From positions 49,450,014-49,514,013 of the forward strand of contig CM022298.1 of NCBI GenBank assembly GCA_011799875.1: a DNA stretch of 64,000 nucleotides, read 5' to 3'. This DNA is from Thinopyrum elongatum. Taxonomy: Eukaryota > Streptophyta > Magnoliopsida > Poales > Poaceae. Below are positions 20,878 through 32,281 of the stretch, one piece after another. The number at the start of each line of letters is the position of its first letter. Positions within the stretch are counted from its first letter, which is position 1. The notes below the pieces were generated by a model. The model searched no databases. It saw only the letters and a program-made list of their open reading frames with translations, and was not told the DNA's origin. A program made the translations under genes and the position numbers.

Positions 20878-23800
20878 ATGGCTGACAACAATCCATCACC
20901 GCCGCCACCACCTGATTACATGGCAGCGATGATGCAACAGTTTGAACTTAACCGACAGTTCATGACGGGGATTATGCAGCAATTCCCCCATCCCAATGCC
21001 GACCAGCCGCTACCTTCCATCACCTTGCCAGAGTTTATGCGACTCAGTCCGTCGTTTTTCCGCAACACAGTCAACCCATTGGATGCAGATGACTGGCTGC
21101 GTGACATCTCCCATGAGATGGAGTCTGCTGGTGTTACCCCGGTCAACTATGTCACCTTTGCGACATACCTTCTGAAGGGTCCCGCATCACAATGGTGGGC
21201 CACTCACCAACAGACCCTGCCACCTGGTACTGTCGTCACCTGGGCAGAGTTCAAGATTGCTTTCCGTGCCCGCTACATTCCTCAAGCTGTCATAGCTCAG
21301 AAGAAGGCCGAGTTCCGTAGTCTTGTTCAAGGCAACAAGACTATGGAAGTCTATCAGCGTGAGTTTCTTGACTTGTCTCACTACACTGAAGAGGACATTC
21401 CTACTGATGAATGAAGGCAGGAGAAATTCCGCGAAGGGCTGCACCATGACATTCAGTTAGCCCTGCTTGTTCAAGACTACCCTGATTTCGCCACCTTGGT
21501 GAATAAGGCTATTATGGTCGAGACTGGATTGAAGAAGCATAAAGAAGCGACCAGACGCACTCGTGAGGCGGGCTCATCTTCGGGCTCGTCTTCCCAGAAG
21601 CGCCGTATCTGGATCCCTCAGAGCATGTACCGTTCAGCAGCACCAGCACACAGGCCTTCCTATGCTGCACCTCGTCTGCCTCCTCCACCGCCGAGGCAGC
21701 CTCTGCAAGGTCCAGCACCTCGAGCTCCTGCACCACGTCCTGACAATGGACTCTGCTTCAAGTGTGGCCAGCCGGGTCACCGTGCCAGAGACTGCTCACA
21801 GAGTCAGAATCAGCTAGCTCTTCCTTCTGCTGGCCGTGGTATTGGCCGTGGTATTCCTCAGCAGCGCAACAACAATGCCAGACCTTCTTATGGTCGTGGG
21901 CAGGCCTTCCATGTCAACATGAATGAAGACCCCGAACAACCAGCAACCGTGATGGGTACACTTCTTGTTAATTCTGTACCTGCAACTGTTTTATTTGATT
22001 CAGGAGCATCGCATTCATTCATGTCAGAACATTTTGCACTCCTGCATGACGTTAAGTGCGAAACACTACACCATCCGTTAGTTGTAAACACTCCCGCGGG
22101 TCGGTGCCAAGCCACCATATTTAGCCCCGACGTCACTATTGTGATTGAAGAGAGAAAGTTTCAGGCCTTTCGCATAATTCTGAATAATTCCAACATTGAC
22201 CTTATTCTGGGAATGGATTGGTTGAAGGCTCATTACGCCTCAATCAATTGCGCCACTAAGGTTGTACACCTCCTTCATCCATCAGATGAGTTAGTGAATT
22301 ATCAAGCTCATATCACTCAGAACGCCGATGCTCAGATTTAAGCCTTGAACGCGTTGAATGCTTCTCCGCTTGAGGGGATCGAGAACATCCCAGTTGTCTA
22401 TGACTTCCCGGATGTTTTTCCAGAAGAACTTCCAGGAATACCCCCTGCTAGAGCTGTCGAGTTCGTCATTGACTTGAAGCCTGTCACCACTCCCATTGCG
22501 AAGCGTCCCTACAAGATGCCTCCGCACCATCTTATCGAGCTTAAGGAAGAGATTGATAAATCCTTAAGGAAAGGTTTCATTCTCCCTAGTTCCTCTGCCT
22601 GGGGAGCGCCGTCTCTTTTCGTCAAGAAGAAATATGGTACGGATAGGTTGGTCCAAGATTACCGTCCTATCAACCAGGCAACCATTCAGAATAAATATCC
22701 GCTTCCACGGATCAACGATTTATATGATCAACTCGCTGGATCTTCAGTGTTCTCTAAACTCGACTAGAGGTTGGGTTATCACCAGATCCGTGTCTGCGAA
22801 GAGGATATTCCGAAGACTGCCTTCGTTACTCGTTATGGTTCTTATGAGTACACCGTCATGTCGTTTGGCCTCACGAATGCTCCAGCTACGTTCTCCCGTC
22901 TGATGAATTACATATTCATGGACTACCTCGACAAGTTCATCGTGGTATATCTGGACGATATCCTAGTATATTCGAAGAATAAGGAAGAACATGCCGAACA
23001 TCTTCGCCTTGTTCTGGAGAGGCTTCGAGAGCACAAGTTATATGCCAAGTATTCCAAATGTGAATTCTGGCTTTCTGAAGTGACCTACCTTGGACATGTG
23101 ATTTCCAAGGACGGTATTGCCATTAACCCGGAGCGTGTTCGGGCTATCCTTGACTGGACTCCTCCGAAGAATGCCAAGCAAGTCCGAAGCTTTCTCGGTC
23201 TAGCTAGTTATTGCCGACGATTCGTCGAGAACTTCTCCAAGATCGCCAAGCCCTTGACTAATCTGCTACACAAAGGTGTTAAGTTTGAGTGGACAGACAA
23301 ATGTCAGGAAAGTTTCCAGACCCTCAAGGACAAGCTTACTTCTGCTCCAGTGCTTGCTCCTCCTGATTCCCGCAAGGACTTTGTCATATACTGCGACGCC
23401 TCTCGTCAGGGATTAAGCTGTGTCCTAATGCAAGAACGAAGAGTGATTGCGTATGCTTCACGTCAATTGCGTCCGCATGAAGAAAATTATCCGGTGCATG
23501 ATCTTGAACTTGCTGCAGTGATCTATGCATTGAAGTTATGGCGACATTACCTTCTGGGTAATCGGTGTGAGATTTATACCGATCACCAGAGTCTGAAATA
23601 CTTGTTCACCCAACTGGATCTTAATCTCCGTCAGCAACGATGGTTGGAAACAATTACGGACTATGACTGTGGTATTTCATATACCCCAGGCAAGGCTAAT
23701 GTAATGGCCGATGCCCTGAGCCGCAAGTCATATTGCAACAACCTCATGGTTAGGCGAGCTCAACCTCGTCTCTATGCAGAATTAAATCAGCTGAACCTGC

Positions 23801-25287
23801 GAATTGTTCCCCAAGGTTCCCTTAATACCCTTGTGGTACAACCAGACCTTCAAAAGGCTGTTAAGGAAGCGCAAGCCAAAGATGCTGAGATTGACCTAAT
23901 GAAGAAAGAGCTTCATCTAGATAAGTACCGGGATTTCTCAGTTGCTGAAGATGGAACACTATATTTCAGAGACCGCATTGTAGTACCTCGCTTCGAGATG
24001 ATGACTGACAAAGTCATGAAGGAGGCTCATGATACACCGCTGTCTATCCATCCGGGTAGCACTAAGATGTATCGCGATCTCCGACAGAGGTACTGGTGGT
24101 CTAGAATGAAGCAGGATATTGCTCGATACGTTGCTGAATGTGACGTATGTCGTCGCGTGAAAGCAGAACATCAGAAGCCTGCTGGAATTCTGCAACCGCT
24201 CCCTATTCCTCTATGGAAGTGGGATAAAGTGCAGATGGATTTCATTACTGGTCTTCCCAAGTCTCAGAAAGGTCACGACGCTATTCTTGTCGTCGTCGAT
24301 CAACTTTCCAAGGTTGCTCATTTCCTACCTGTCAAAGAGACTATTACTGCTAGCCAGTTAGCAGAACTCTACATCTCCAGAATTGTTTCACTCCATGGTA
24401 TTCCGAAGGAGATAAGTTCAGACCGTGGTGGTCTTTTCACGTCCAAGTTATGGGAAAGTTTCCAAGAAGCTACGGGAACTCACATTACTTGGAGTTCAGC
24501 TTATCATCCCCAATCCCATGGCCAAGTTGAGCGCGTTAATCAACTGCTTGAAGGCATGCTTCGAGCCTGTGTTATATCCTTCGGAAAGAAATGGGAGGAA
24601 TCTCTCCCGTATGCCGAGTTCTCTTATAACAACAGCTATCAAGCCAGCTTGAAAATGGCCCCCTTCGAAGTGCTTTATGGATGCAAGTGTCGAACCCCTC
24701 TGAATTGGTCAGAAACTGGGGAGCGACCTCTTGTTGGACCAGACATTATTCAGCATGCTGAAGAACAAGTCAGTATTGTCCGGGAGAATCTCAAAGCAGC
24801 TCAAGACCGCCAGAAGAGCAATTATGATGGCAAACGATGGGGTCTGACTTATCAACCAGGTGATCATGCTTATCATCGTGTCACTCCTATGAAAGGCACC
24901 CGTCGTTTCGGAATCAAGGGCAAGCTAGCTCCTCGCTATATTGGTCCCTTTCGCATTGTTGCCAGACGTGGACAGGCGGCTTATAAATTGGAGTTGCCAC
25001 CACAATTCTCTCATATTCATGATGTCTTCCATGTGTCGCAACTTCGCAAATGCTTCAAGGAATCTCCGCACCGCGCAGTGGACCACAAGATGCTTCAGTT
25101 GCAAGACGACGTATCTTATAAGGAGCATCCGATCCGCATCCTTGATGAAGCTGAATGTCGAACTCGTCAGAAGACGACCAAGTTCCTGAAAGTGCAGTGG
25201 TCGAATCATACTGAAGATGAAGCCACTTGGGAACGTGAGGATCATCTTCGGGAAGAATATCCCGACCTCTTTCCTTCTACCTCCTAA
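20878..25287 (+). pseudogene. Tekay/Del gag-pol polyprotein with three premature stops
   Basis: One reading frame of about 1,469 residues runs from ATG 20878 to TAA 25285-25287. Order: gag capsid region (MADNNPSPPPPPDYM start; QWWATHQQ), a CCHC zinc knuckle at about codons 293-306 (CFKCGQPGHRARDC), protease DSGAS at about codon 374, reverse transcriptase with YLDD at about codons 691-694, RNase H (YCDAS), integrase with an HHCC zinc region and D-D-E core ([24 protein letters not shown]), and a C-terminal chromodomain. Three in-frame stops break it: TGA at 21412-21414 (where Arg is expected, CGA to TGA), TAA at 22339-22341, and TAG at 22768-22770 just before the conserved GYHQIRV. Everything else is open. 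The element cannot make its own full polyprotein. Confidence 0.93.
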
Positions 25288-25309
25288 ATTCTCGGGACGA
25301 TAATTTTTT

Positions 25310-25324
25310 TAGAGGAGGATAACT
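25310..25324 (+). promoter_or_regulatory. Polypurine tract, Tekay full copy
   Basis: TAGAGGAGGATAACT directly precedes the 3' LTR start TGTAACACCCC at 25325. Confidence 0.75.
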
Positions 25325-27102
25325 TGTAACACCCCTGTGTAACTACCACTGTGGTCAGCTGCTAATATTGCCAAGTCATATCATTTGCAGTGCCTAGTCA
25401 TAGTGGTTAACCAAAATAATTCAAACTCCATTTTGAAAATCAACTCAAGTTTATAAGTGAAATATGAAGTTGATCAAACACTGTTGGAAAAATGTTAATT
25501 AATTGGCAAATAATCCATGAACATTTATAAATCCATGATCAATATAATTGGAGTAAACTAAGTGACTCAAACAAATTGAAACAACATCAAAACAGAATTA
25601 TTAAATCTATTTAAAATCATATTAAATTCAAATGGAATCCAAATCTGTCCAAACCAGTTTTTGGTGAAAGGTAATATTGCCCTGCAATAATTGGACCAAC
25701 TCTCACATTTTTCAAAAAATGCACAAGTGGTCTAAACTTTTTGCAACAGAAAAGAAAAGAGAAAGCAGAAACAGAAAATAAGGAAAAATGGAAAAGGCCT
25801 ATTCGTTACTGTGCACTTAGGCATGTTATCTACAGGGTCCGGCCCAGCCCATCCGAAGGTCTCCTCCCTCCTTCCGTGCGCTGTTGCGCCCGCGCGCCGA
25901 CACGCCGTCGCCCAGCCTCGCTGTCGGCCATCCGTCGGTTGTCGGCGAGGATAAGGGTTGCCCCGAGCTCCTCCCTCTCCTCCGCAACCCTAGAAGCCCT
26001 CAGATCTCGTCCTCTCTCTCGTTTTCTCCCTCCCGCACAAGTCGCCCATCGCCGACGACATGGTTGAGCTAGCCGGCTTGGCCACCGACCACCCCAACAC
26101 CTGAGGCCGAGCTCGATCGCTCCGCCAGCTCCTTCTCCTTCTTCTCCACCTGCTGATTCAAGCGCTGCACCACCACAACGCGGGGATCGAGCGCTTCTTC
26201 ATCTACGGTCGCCGGCGCAACTCCGATGAATGCCGGCGAACTGCTGCTACTAAGCTATCACCTGGCCTTAGTGCGCCTCCACGGTGAGCAGTAGCATCTT
26301 TCCCCTCTCTTTCCCGTCCATTTGCGCCACCGTAGCACCGTAGCCATCGCCACCCGAAGGCGTCGCCGCCGTGGCAACAGCTTCTGTCATAGCCATATGA
26401 GTGCGGGAACACACTCAGCGCCTCCGCGTGGTTCCAACGGCACCGCTAGCATGAACCCCCATGTGCTGCACCTCTGGATCCGTCGATGGCCGATTCTGAC
26501 GTCCACCGGCGATGACCTAGCACTCGTCTCCGGCCGTTTCCGCTCGCGCTAGTAGGCCAGATCGACGCGGCACTCTTCCCCCTTTCGATCGGGCTACTCC
26601 GCGCGCCAAACGGTGGACGGGGCTGCGATTCCGACCACCCTCCGAACTCCGGCGCCGCCCGCGAGCTCACCGTCGACGACTCCGGTTGATTCCGGCGGCG
26701 AGACCTCTCCCACTCGAAGGGCGAGTCCCCTAGCTATCGAACGCACCTAGCTACGGCTCGAACCGAGCCCTGTTGGCATTTTCCGACGAGCTCCGGCGAG
26801 AAACCGCCGCTAGAATGGTCGCCGGAGTAACTCCGGCGACCCAGCCGACGTGGACAGGCCTGGGGCCACCCCAGTGACACTGCCAGTGGGCCCCGCCGGC
26901 CCCGTTGACTGGTTTGACCAGTCAACGCGATGACGTGGCGGCGCCGTGTCACTGACACACGGGCCCCACCACCCAGTTAATTAACAAAAACATTTAATAA
27001 ATAAAAAACTAATTAGTTAACTAAATGAGACACTGACATGGGGGGCCCACTCTTTAATTAACCCTCTGTTAGTCTAAATTAACTCTGTTAAAGTCACAGA
27101 GG

Positions 27103-27136
27103 CTGACATGTGGGTCCCACTGGACCCACATGTCAG
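27103..27136. repeat. Perfect inverted repeat in Tekay LTR 2
   Basis: Second copy of the 15-bp-arm palindrome described at 17126-17159, with no change in arms or loop. Confidence 0.9.
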
Positions 27137-27572
27137 GTTTGACCGGAACAGCCGACTGTTGACTTGCTGATGTCAGCATTACATCATGCTGACGTCATAA
27201 TTCAATTTTCTGTAAATAAAAATAATTCCAGAAAAACAATAAATCTTTAAAAATTAATAACTTTTAAACCGTAGCTCAGATCGAAAAAGTTAAAACACGA
27301 AAGTTGCACAGAACGACGAGACGAGTCTAATTGTGCCGTCTGTTTCGCTGTCGGAACCTCCTACATAGAAGAACTCGTAACTCCGAGCTCGAATCCGGTA
27401 GATGAATAGTGCACGCATGCCGATTAATAAGTCCCCGGTTAATCCTAAAATAACTACAATGACCTAGATGCATCTTTAGGCAACCCTGCACTGCATCATA
27501 GCATCGCACGCACTGTGTTGCATCTATTTGCATTATATTTACTTGTTTCCTCCCCCTCTTCTCTTTCGGTAG

Positions 27573-27662
27573 ATCCCGACGTTGCCGTAGCTCCTGAGGC
27601 AGACGCCGCTACGGAGTACGACTACGTCCCCGACGACCCTGCCCTTGCCGTCGAGCAGACAG
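27573..27662 (+). CDS. Putative LTR-encoded exon A (LTR 2)
   Basis: Counterpart of 17596-17685. The acceptor (GGTAG), the GC donor (ACAG then GCAAGC) and the frame are kept. Differences are GAC to GAT at the split Asp codon (silent), GTT to GTC (silent), Lys to Glu and Pro to Thr. No stop has arisen. Confidence 0.43.
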
Positions 27663-29260
27663 GCAAGCACCCCCATTTTGAGCATTCCGATATCACCTAT
27701 TCTCTTCCCTCTTATGCTTGCATTAGATGTTACTGCTGCTGTTACCATCCTATATCTGTTGCACAGCCTGTTTAATTGTAGCCTACTGTTGATACCTGCC
27801 TGTTATCCTAAACTGTTTAGATAGGTTGGGTAGAGCCTGATCAGAGACCCACTTGTCCCGACTGCCCCGCTGGACTCTCAGAAGACCCGAGCAACAGGAT
27901 CGAACATTAGAACCTGGCACCACACGTCACTTCCCCTAAGATGCTCGACGCTGCTGGGTTACTATCGGGTGCCGAGGGTGATACCTCGTCAGCACTTCTG
28001 ATGAAAACCTTGTAGGTTAGTTAATCGGTCGTGGTAAGCGAGGGTGATTCCTCCTACACCACCCCCGATACCGACGCCGTCGTGCAATCTCTCAAGTGTG
28101 GACCTCGAGGGTGATTCCTCCTTCGTTCACCTTGATGATAACATCGAGCGGGAATTCCATCGAGGGTGATTCCTCAGGGTTCCCTTCGGTGTCAGACACA
28201 CAGCTACCTTGGATATTATAACTTGACTTTGAACCATGATACTAAAGACGGGTCGGCCCTGAGGGGTACCCGCGCGAGCATGAATGCGAAGTGATGTGGA
28301 GTCGGGTTGACTTGAGAGGTGCCCGCGAGATAACTACGAGGCGTGGCCGGGCATTCTTAGCCCTTGCCGCAAGTTCTCGAGACGGGGCGACGGGGTCACA
28401 TCGATCGTGAGTCTCTGCTCGTTTCCACGCTCTCCTAATCCACTAACGGTTTGGATATTTGATCCGAGGGGCCTCTGGCCTGATAGCACTAACCATCACG
28501 TGGGCATAGTATGGGCGTTCTGCGTCGTATACTTCAGCCGAAGCTTAGTAGACGTCAGCAACTGAGCGGCACACGCTGGTTGGACTAGCAACGCAACCGC
28601 GCTTGTATTAAGGGGTTGCTAGGTCTGCTCACTAGTGGTGCACGCAACGTGCAGGAGCGTCCGGGGCGATGGCCCAAGACCCTTGGGGGCATAGGTTAGT
28701 CCGGCGTGCTGACCTCTCTGTTAAGTATTTGGTCGGGTTGCGGCGTGTTGCTTAGCCGAGGCCGGGCATGACCCAGAAAAGTGTGTCCGGCCGGAGTTAA
28801 GCGAGCGTGGTGGGTAAGTTGGTGCACCCCTGCAGGGAAGAAACTTCTATCGATAGCCTGTCATACGGTAACGGACACTCGGAGTTGTATCCCGATCGGT
28901 ACAACTAGAACATGACATGAGATGAGAAATGGATAGTACGGCTCTGGGATTGCTTTCTCGCGGGGAGTCGAGGAAGAATCTCTAGCCGAGGTTGATGACA
29001 TTACTGTTATACTTTACATTATGTTATTCTGCTCTCTTCTAATGCTGCGAGACTGTTGAAGATGTTGAAGATGCTAGTCTTCGATAGGACTAGGCTTTCC
29101 CCCTCCATTCCGGCATTTCTGCAGTCCAGTCCACTAAAACAGCCCTCCTTTGAAAATGTTGCCTATGTAGTGTAGATCCTTGCTTGCTGAGTACTTCGGA
29201 TGAGTACTCACGTTTGCTTTATTTTCCTTTTTTCCCCCTTTATCCATTTGTCGCATCCAG

Positions 29261-29361
29261 ACGACGGAGCCCCGGAGCCAGTTGTCCCCGTCGACGACCA
29301 CTACTACTACCAGCCCAGAGAGTACTACTACTACGAGGAGCCGTCTGACGACCAGGAGTAG
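29261..29361 (+). CDS. Putative LTR-encoded exon B (LTR 2), terminal
   Basis: Counterpart of 19067-19167 with the same CATCCAG acceptor and the same TAG stop (29359-29361). One replacement is visible (Gly to Arg in the QPGEYY block). Confidence 0.43.
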
Positions 29362-29669
29362 GATCGGAGGGTCCAAGGAAGGAGGCCTACGCCTTTCGAT
29401 CGTAGTATTTTATTTTGCCCCGCCTCTGTGAAGGCCTATCTCTCTCTCTCTGTATTATATCTGTACTCAGATATCTGATGCTTCCACTGACGCTTGTATG
29501 CCATTCGAGCTATGTATTCGAGCCCTCGAGGCCCTGGCTTGTAATATAAAGCTTGTATGACTTTATTTATGTTTTAGAGTTGTGTTGTGATATCTTCAAG
29601 TGAGTCCTTAGGCTTGATCGTGCGCATTTGCGTGTATGATTAGTGCACGATTAAGCCGGGGTCGTCACA

Positions 29670-29839
29670 ATATTCAATGAATTCATACTAACAACATTGC
29701 AATCATGCTCATCATTCAAAAATTTAGTGCCAAACATTTTATAGACTTCTTCTTCTAACACTTGAGCACAATTTTCCTTTCCATTATTTTCACGAAAGAC
29801 ATTAAAAAGATGACGCATATGAGGCAACCTCAATTCCAT
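29670..29839 (-). pseudogene. 5' fragment of Athila-like element 2 ORF
   Basis: On the minus strand the frame starts at 29839 (MELRLPHMRHLFNVFREN) and reads about 56 codons before it is cut by the Tekay LTR end at 29669. It is a diverged homologue of the N-terminal third of the 279-residue ORF in element 1 (shared Asn-Cys, Val-Leu-Glu-Glu-Glu, Asp-Glu-x-Asp-Cys-like positions and Asn-Ser-x-Asn). The cut maps to about position 2236 of element 1. The rest of the ORF has been lost with the deletion at 14494. Confidence 0.65.
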
Positions 29840-29936
29840 CTTTTTTGTAGTTTTCTTTTATAAACTAAACTAGTGATAAAACAAGAAATTAAAAGATTCG
29901 ATTGCAAGATCTAAAGATATACCTTCAAGCACTCAC

Positions 29937-29955
29937 CTCGCTGGCAACGGCACCA
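29937..29955 (-). promoter_or_regulatory. Primer-binding site of Athila-like element 2
   Basis: On the minus strand TGGTGCCGTTGCCAGCGAG lies 10 bases from the 5' LTR. It is a degenerate match to the tRNA-Asp complement seen in element 1 and in the Fatima-like element. Confidence 0.7.
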
Positions 29956-29965
29956 GAAAAGAGCT

Positions 29966-31634
29966 TGATGTCTACTACGCAACCTTCTTCTTGTAGACTC
30001 GTGTTGGGCCTCCAAGCGCAGAGTTTTGTAGGACAGTAGCAAATTTCCCTCAAGTGGATGACCTAAGGTTTATCAATTCGTGGGAGGCGTAGAATGAAGA
30101 TGGTCCCTCTCAAACAACCCTGCAACCAAATAACAAAGAGTCTCTTGTGTCCCCAACACACCCAATACAATGGTAAATTGTATAGGTGCACTAGTTCGGC
30201 GAAGAGATGGTGATACAAGTGTAATATGGATGGTAAAAATATATTTTTATAATCTGAAGAAATAAAAACAGCAAGGTAGCAAGTAACAAAAGTGAGCAAA
30301 AACGGTATTGCAATGCTTCGAAACAAGGCCTAGGGTTCATACTTTCACTAGTGCAAGTTCTCTCAACAATGATAACATAATTAGATCATATGGCAATCCC
30401 TCAACGTGCAACAAAGAGTCACTCCAAAGTCACTAATAGCGGAGAATAAACAAAGAGATTATTGCAGGGTACGAAACCACCTCAAAGTTATTCTTTCTGA
30501 TCGATCTATTGGGCTATTCCTATAAGTGCCACAAACAGCCCTAGAGTTCGTACTAAAATAACACCTTAAGATACACATCAACGAAAACCCTAGTGTCACC
30601 TTGATACTCCAATGTCACCACAAGTATCCGTGGGTTTGATTATACGATATGCATCACACAATCTCAGATTCATCTATTCAAACCAACACCAAGAACTTCA
30701 AAGAGTGCCTCAAAGTTTCTACCGGAGAGTCAAGACGAAAACGTATGCCAACCCCTATGCATAAGTTCACAAGGTCACATAACCCGCAAGTTGATCACCA
30801 AAACATACATCAAGTGGATCACGTGAATATCCCATTGTCACCACAGATAAGCACATGCAAGACATACATCAAGTGTTCTCAAATCCTTAAAGACTCAATC
30901 CGATAAGATAACTTCAAAGGGAAAACTCAATTCATTACAAGAAGGTAGAGGGGGAGAAACATCATAAGATCTAACTATAATAGCAAAGCTCGCGGTACAT
31001 CAAGATCGTGCCAAATCAAGAACACGAGGGAGAGAGATCAAACACATAGCTACTGGTACATACCCTCAGCCCCGAGGGTGAACTACTCCCTCCTCGTCAT
31101 GGAGGTCGCCGGGACGATGAAGATGGCCATCGGTGATGATTTCCCCCTCCGGTAGGTTGCCGGAACGGGCTCCCGATTGGTTTTTCATGGCTACAGAGGC
31201 TTGCGGTGGCGGAAATCCCGATCTAGGTTTATTTATGGGGGTTTCTATATTTATAGGAATTTTTGGCGTCGAGAACAAGTCAGGGGGGGTCCACGAGGAG
31301 CCCACAAGACCGAAGGGCGCGCCCTAGGGGGGGGGCACCCTCCACCCTTGTGGAGGCCTCGTGCCTCTTCTGGCCCAACTCTTTTGCTTCGGGGGCTTCT
31401 TCTGGTCCATAAAAAATCACTGTAAATTTTCAGCTCATTTGGACTCCGTTTGGTATTCCTTTTCTGCGAAACTCAAAAACAAGGAAAAAAACAGAAACTG
31501 GCACTGGGCTCTAGGTTAATAGGTTAGTCCCAAAAATAATATAAAATAGCATATAAATGCATATAAAACATCCAAAACAGATAATATAATAGCATGGAAC
31601 AATAAAAAATTATAGATACGTTGGAGACGTATCA
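29966..31634 (-). repeat. 5' LTR of Athila-like element 2
   Basis: 1669 bp, ending TGATACGTCTCC on the minus strand at 31634 and flanked by ATGTC at 31635-31639. It pairs with 10703-12379 along its length. Confidence 0.92.
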
Positions 31635-31889
31635 ATGTCTTCGAACCTCTCTGTAATCTTGGCTGCTACACCTTCTCGCTTCGCCTTCTCCTCCTCCCAT
31701 TTCTTTCCTCGGAACCCTCTTCGAACCGTCTAGGGTGCTTCATTTGTTGGGTAGATTGGGTCACTGGTTTCTTCCTCTCTTCCTTAAGCAACAGTCTTTG
31801 CAATGTATAGGTTCCACTTGGGTTGTCCATTCAGCTTCAACCAACAATGCATGATGGTGAAGTTTTTCTTCTCCAACTTCTTGAACACA

Positions 31890-32281
31890 CTACACGCACG
31901 AGAGGGCTACAAAAAAACATTGTCAAAAATGCATATCCAACTACAAATGATCTAGAGAACAATGCATACATATCCGTATACAAAACTATACATATTCGGC
32001 AATGAAACTATGCATATCCGGCTACAAGTGATCAACACAACAATGCATACATATCTGGCTTCAAAACTATGCATATCCAGCTACAGAACTTTGCATATCC
32101 GACTACAAATGATATAGACAACAATGCATACATATCAGGCTACAAACTAAGCTTATCCGGCAACAAAACTAAGCATATCTAGCTACAAATGGTCTACACA
32201 ACAATGCATACATATCTGGCTATAAATGATCTACACAACAATGCATATCTGGCAAGTGATGTAGACATATTAACAACTTAC
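31890..32281 (-). repeat. Degenerate tandem repeat filling an intron of the Harbinger gene
   Basis: From about 31925 to 32260 the + strand consists of repeated, decayed units of the type AATGCATACATATCTGGCTACAA followed by variants of ATGATCTACACAAC. The segment is bounded by a GTAAGTT donor (32275-32281, minus) and a TAG acceptor (31890-31892, minus), so the array makes up most of the 392-base intron. Confidence 0.75.

Larger units (their letters stand above)
14494..29669 (+). mobile_element. Tekay/Del-type chromovirus tandem array (pol end, LTR, interior, LTR)
   Basis: A + strand Gypsy chromovirus inserted in the minus-strand Athila-like element. The order is truncated pol end and purine tract (14494-15332), LTR (15333-19473), interior with tRNA-iMet primer site, ORF0, gag-pol (19474-25324), and LTR (25325-29669). 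The pol end in front of the first LTR shows that this LTR was once the 3' LTR of another copy, so the structure is the remains of a tandem dimer sharing LTRs. The chromodomain at the end of pol, the very long LTRs and the RT type place it in the Tekay/Del clade. I do not name the family. Confidence 0.88.
25325..29669 (+). repeat. Tekay LTR 2 (4345 bp)
   Basis: It aligns with LTR 1 over its full length with scattered changes, except for about 205 bp (28584-28790) present only here and a small duplication around 29060. It ends GGGGTCGTCACA at 29669 and is followed at once by Athila-like interior (minus strand). Confidence 0.92.
10703..31634 (-). mobile_element. Minus-strand Athila-like LTR retrotransposon 2, interrupted by Tekay array
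   Basis: The LTRs (29966-31634 is the 5' LTR, 10703-12379 the 3' LTR on the minus strand) end TGATACGTCT and start TGATGTCTACTACG on the + strand. A perfect 5-bp target duplication ATGTC lies at 10698-10702 and 31635-31639. The interior has a tRNA-Asp-like primer site and the start of an ORF at 29670-29839, then the Tekay-type insertion, then non-coding interior (14493-12380) matching element 1 in reverse. Relative to element 1, about 1.1 kb of interior around the insertion site is missing, so the left edge of the Tekay insertion was removed together with host sequence. The element is non-autonomous, with no pol of its own. Confidence 0.9.
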
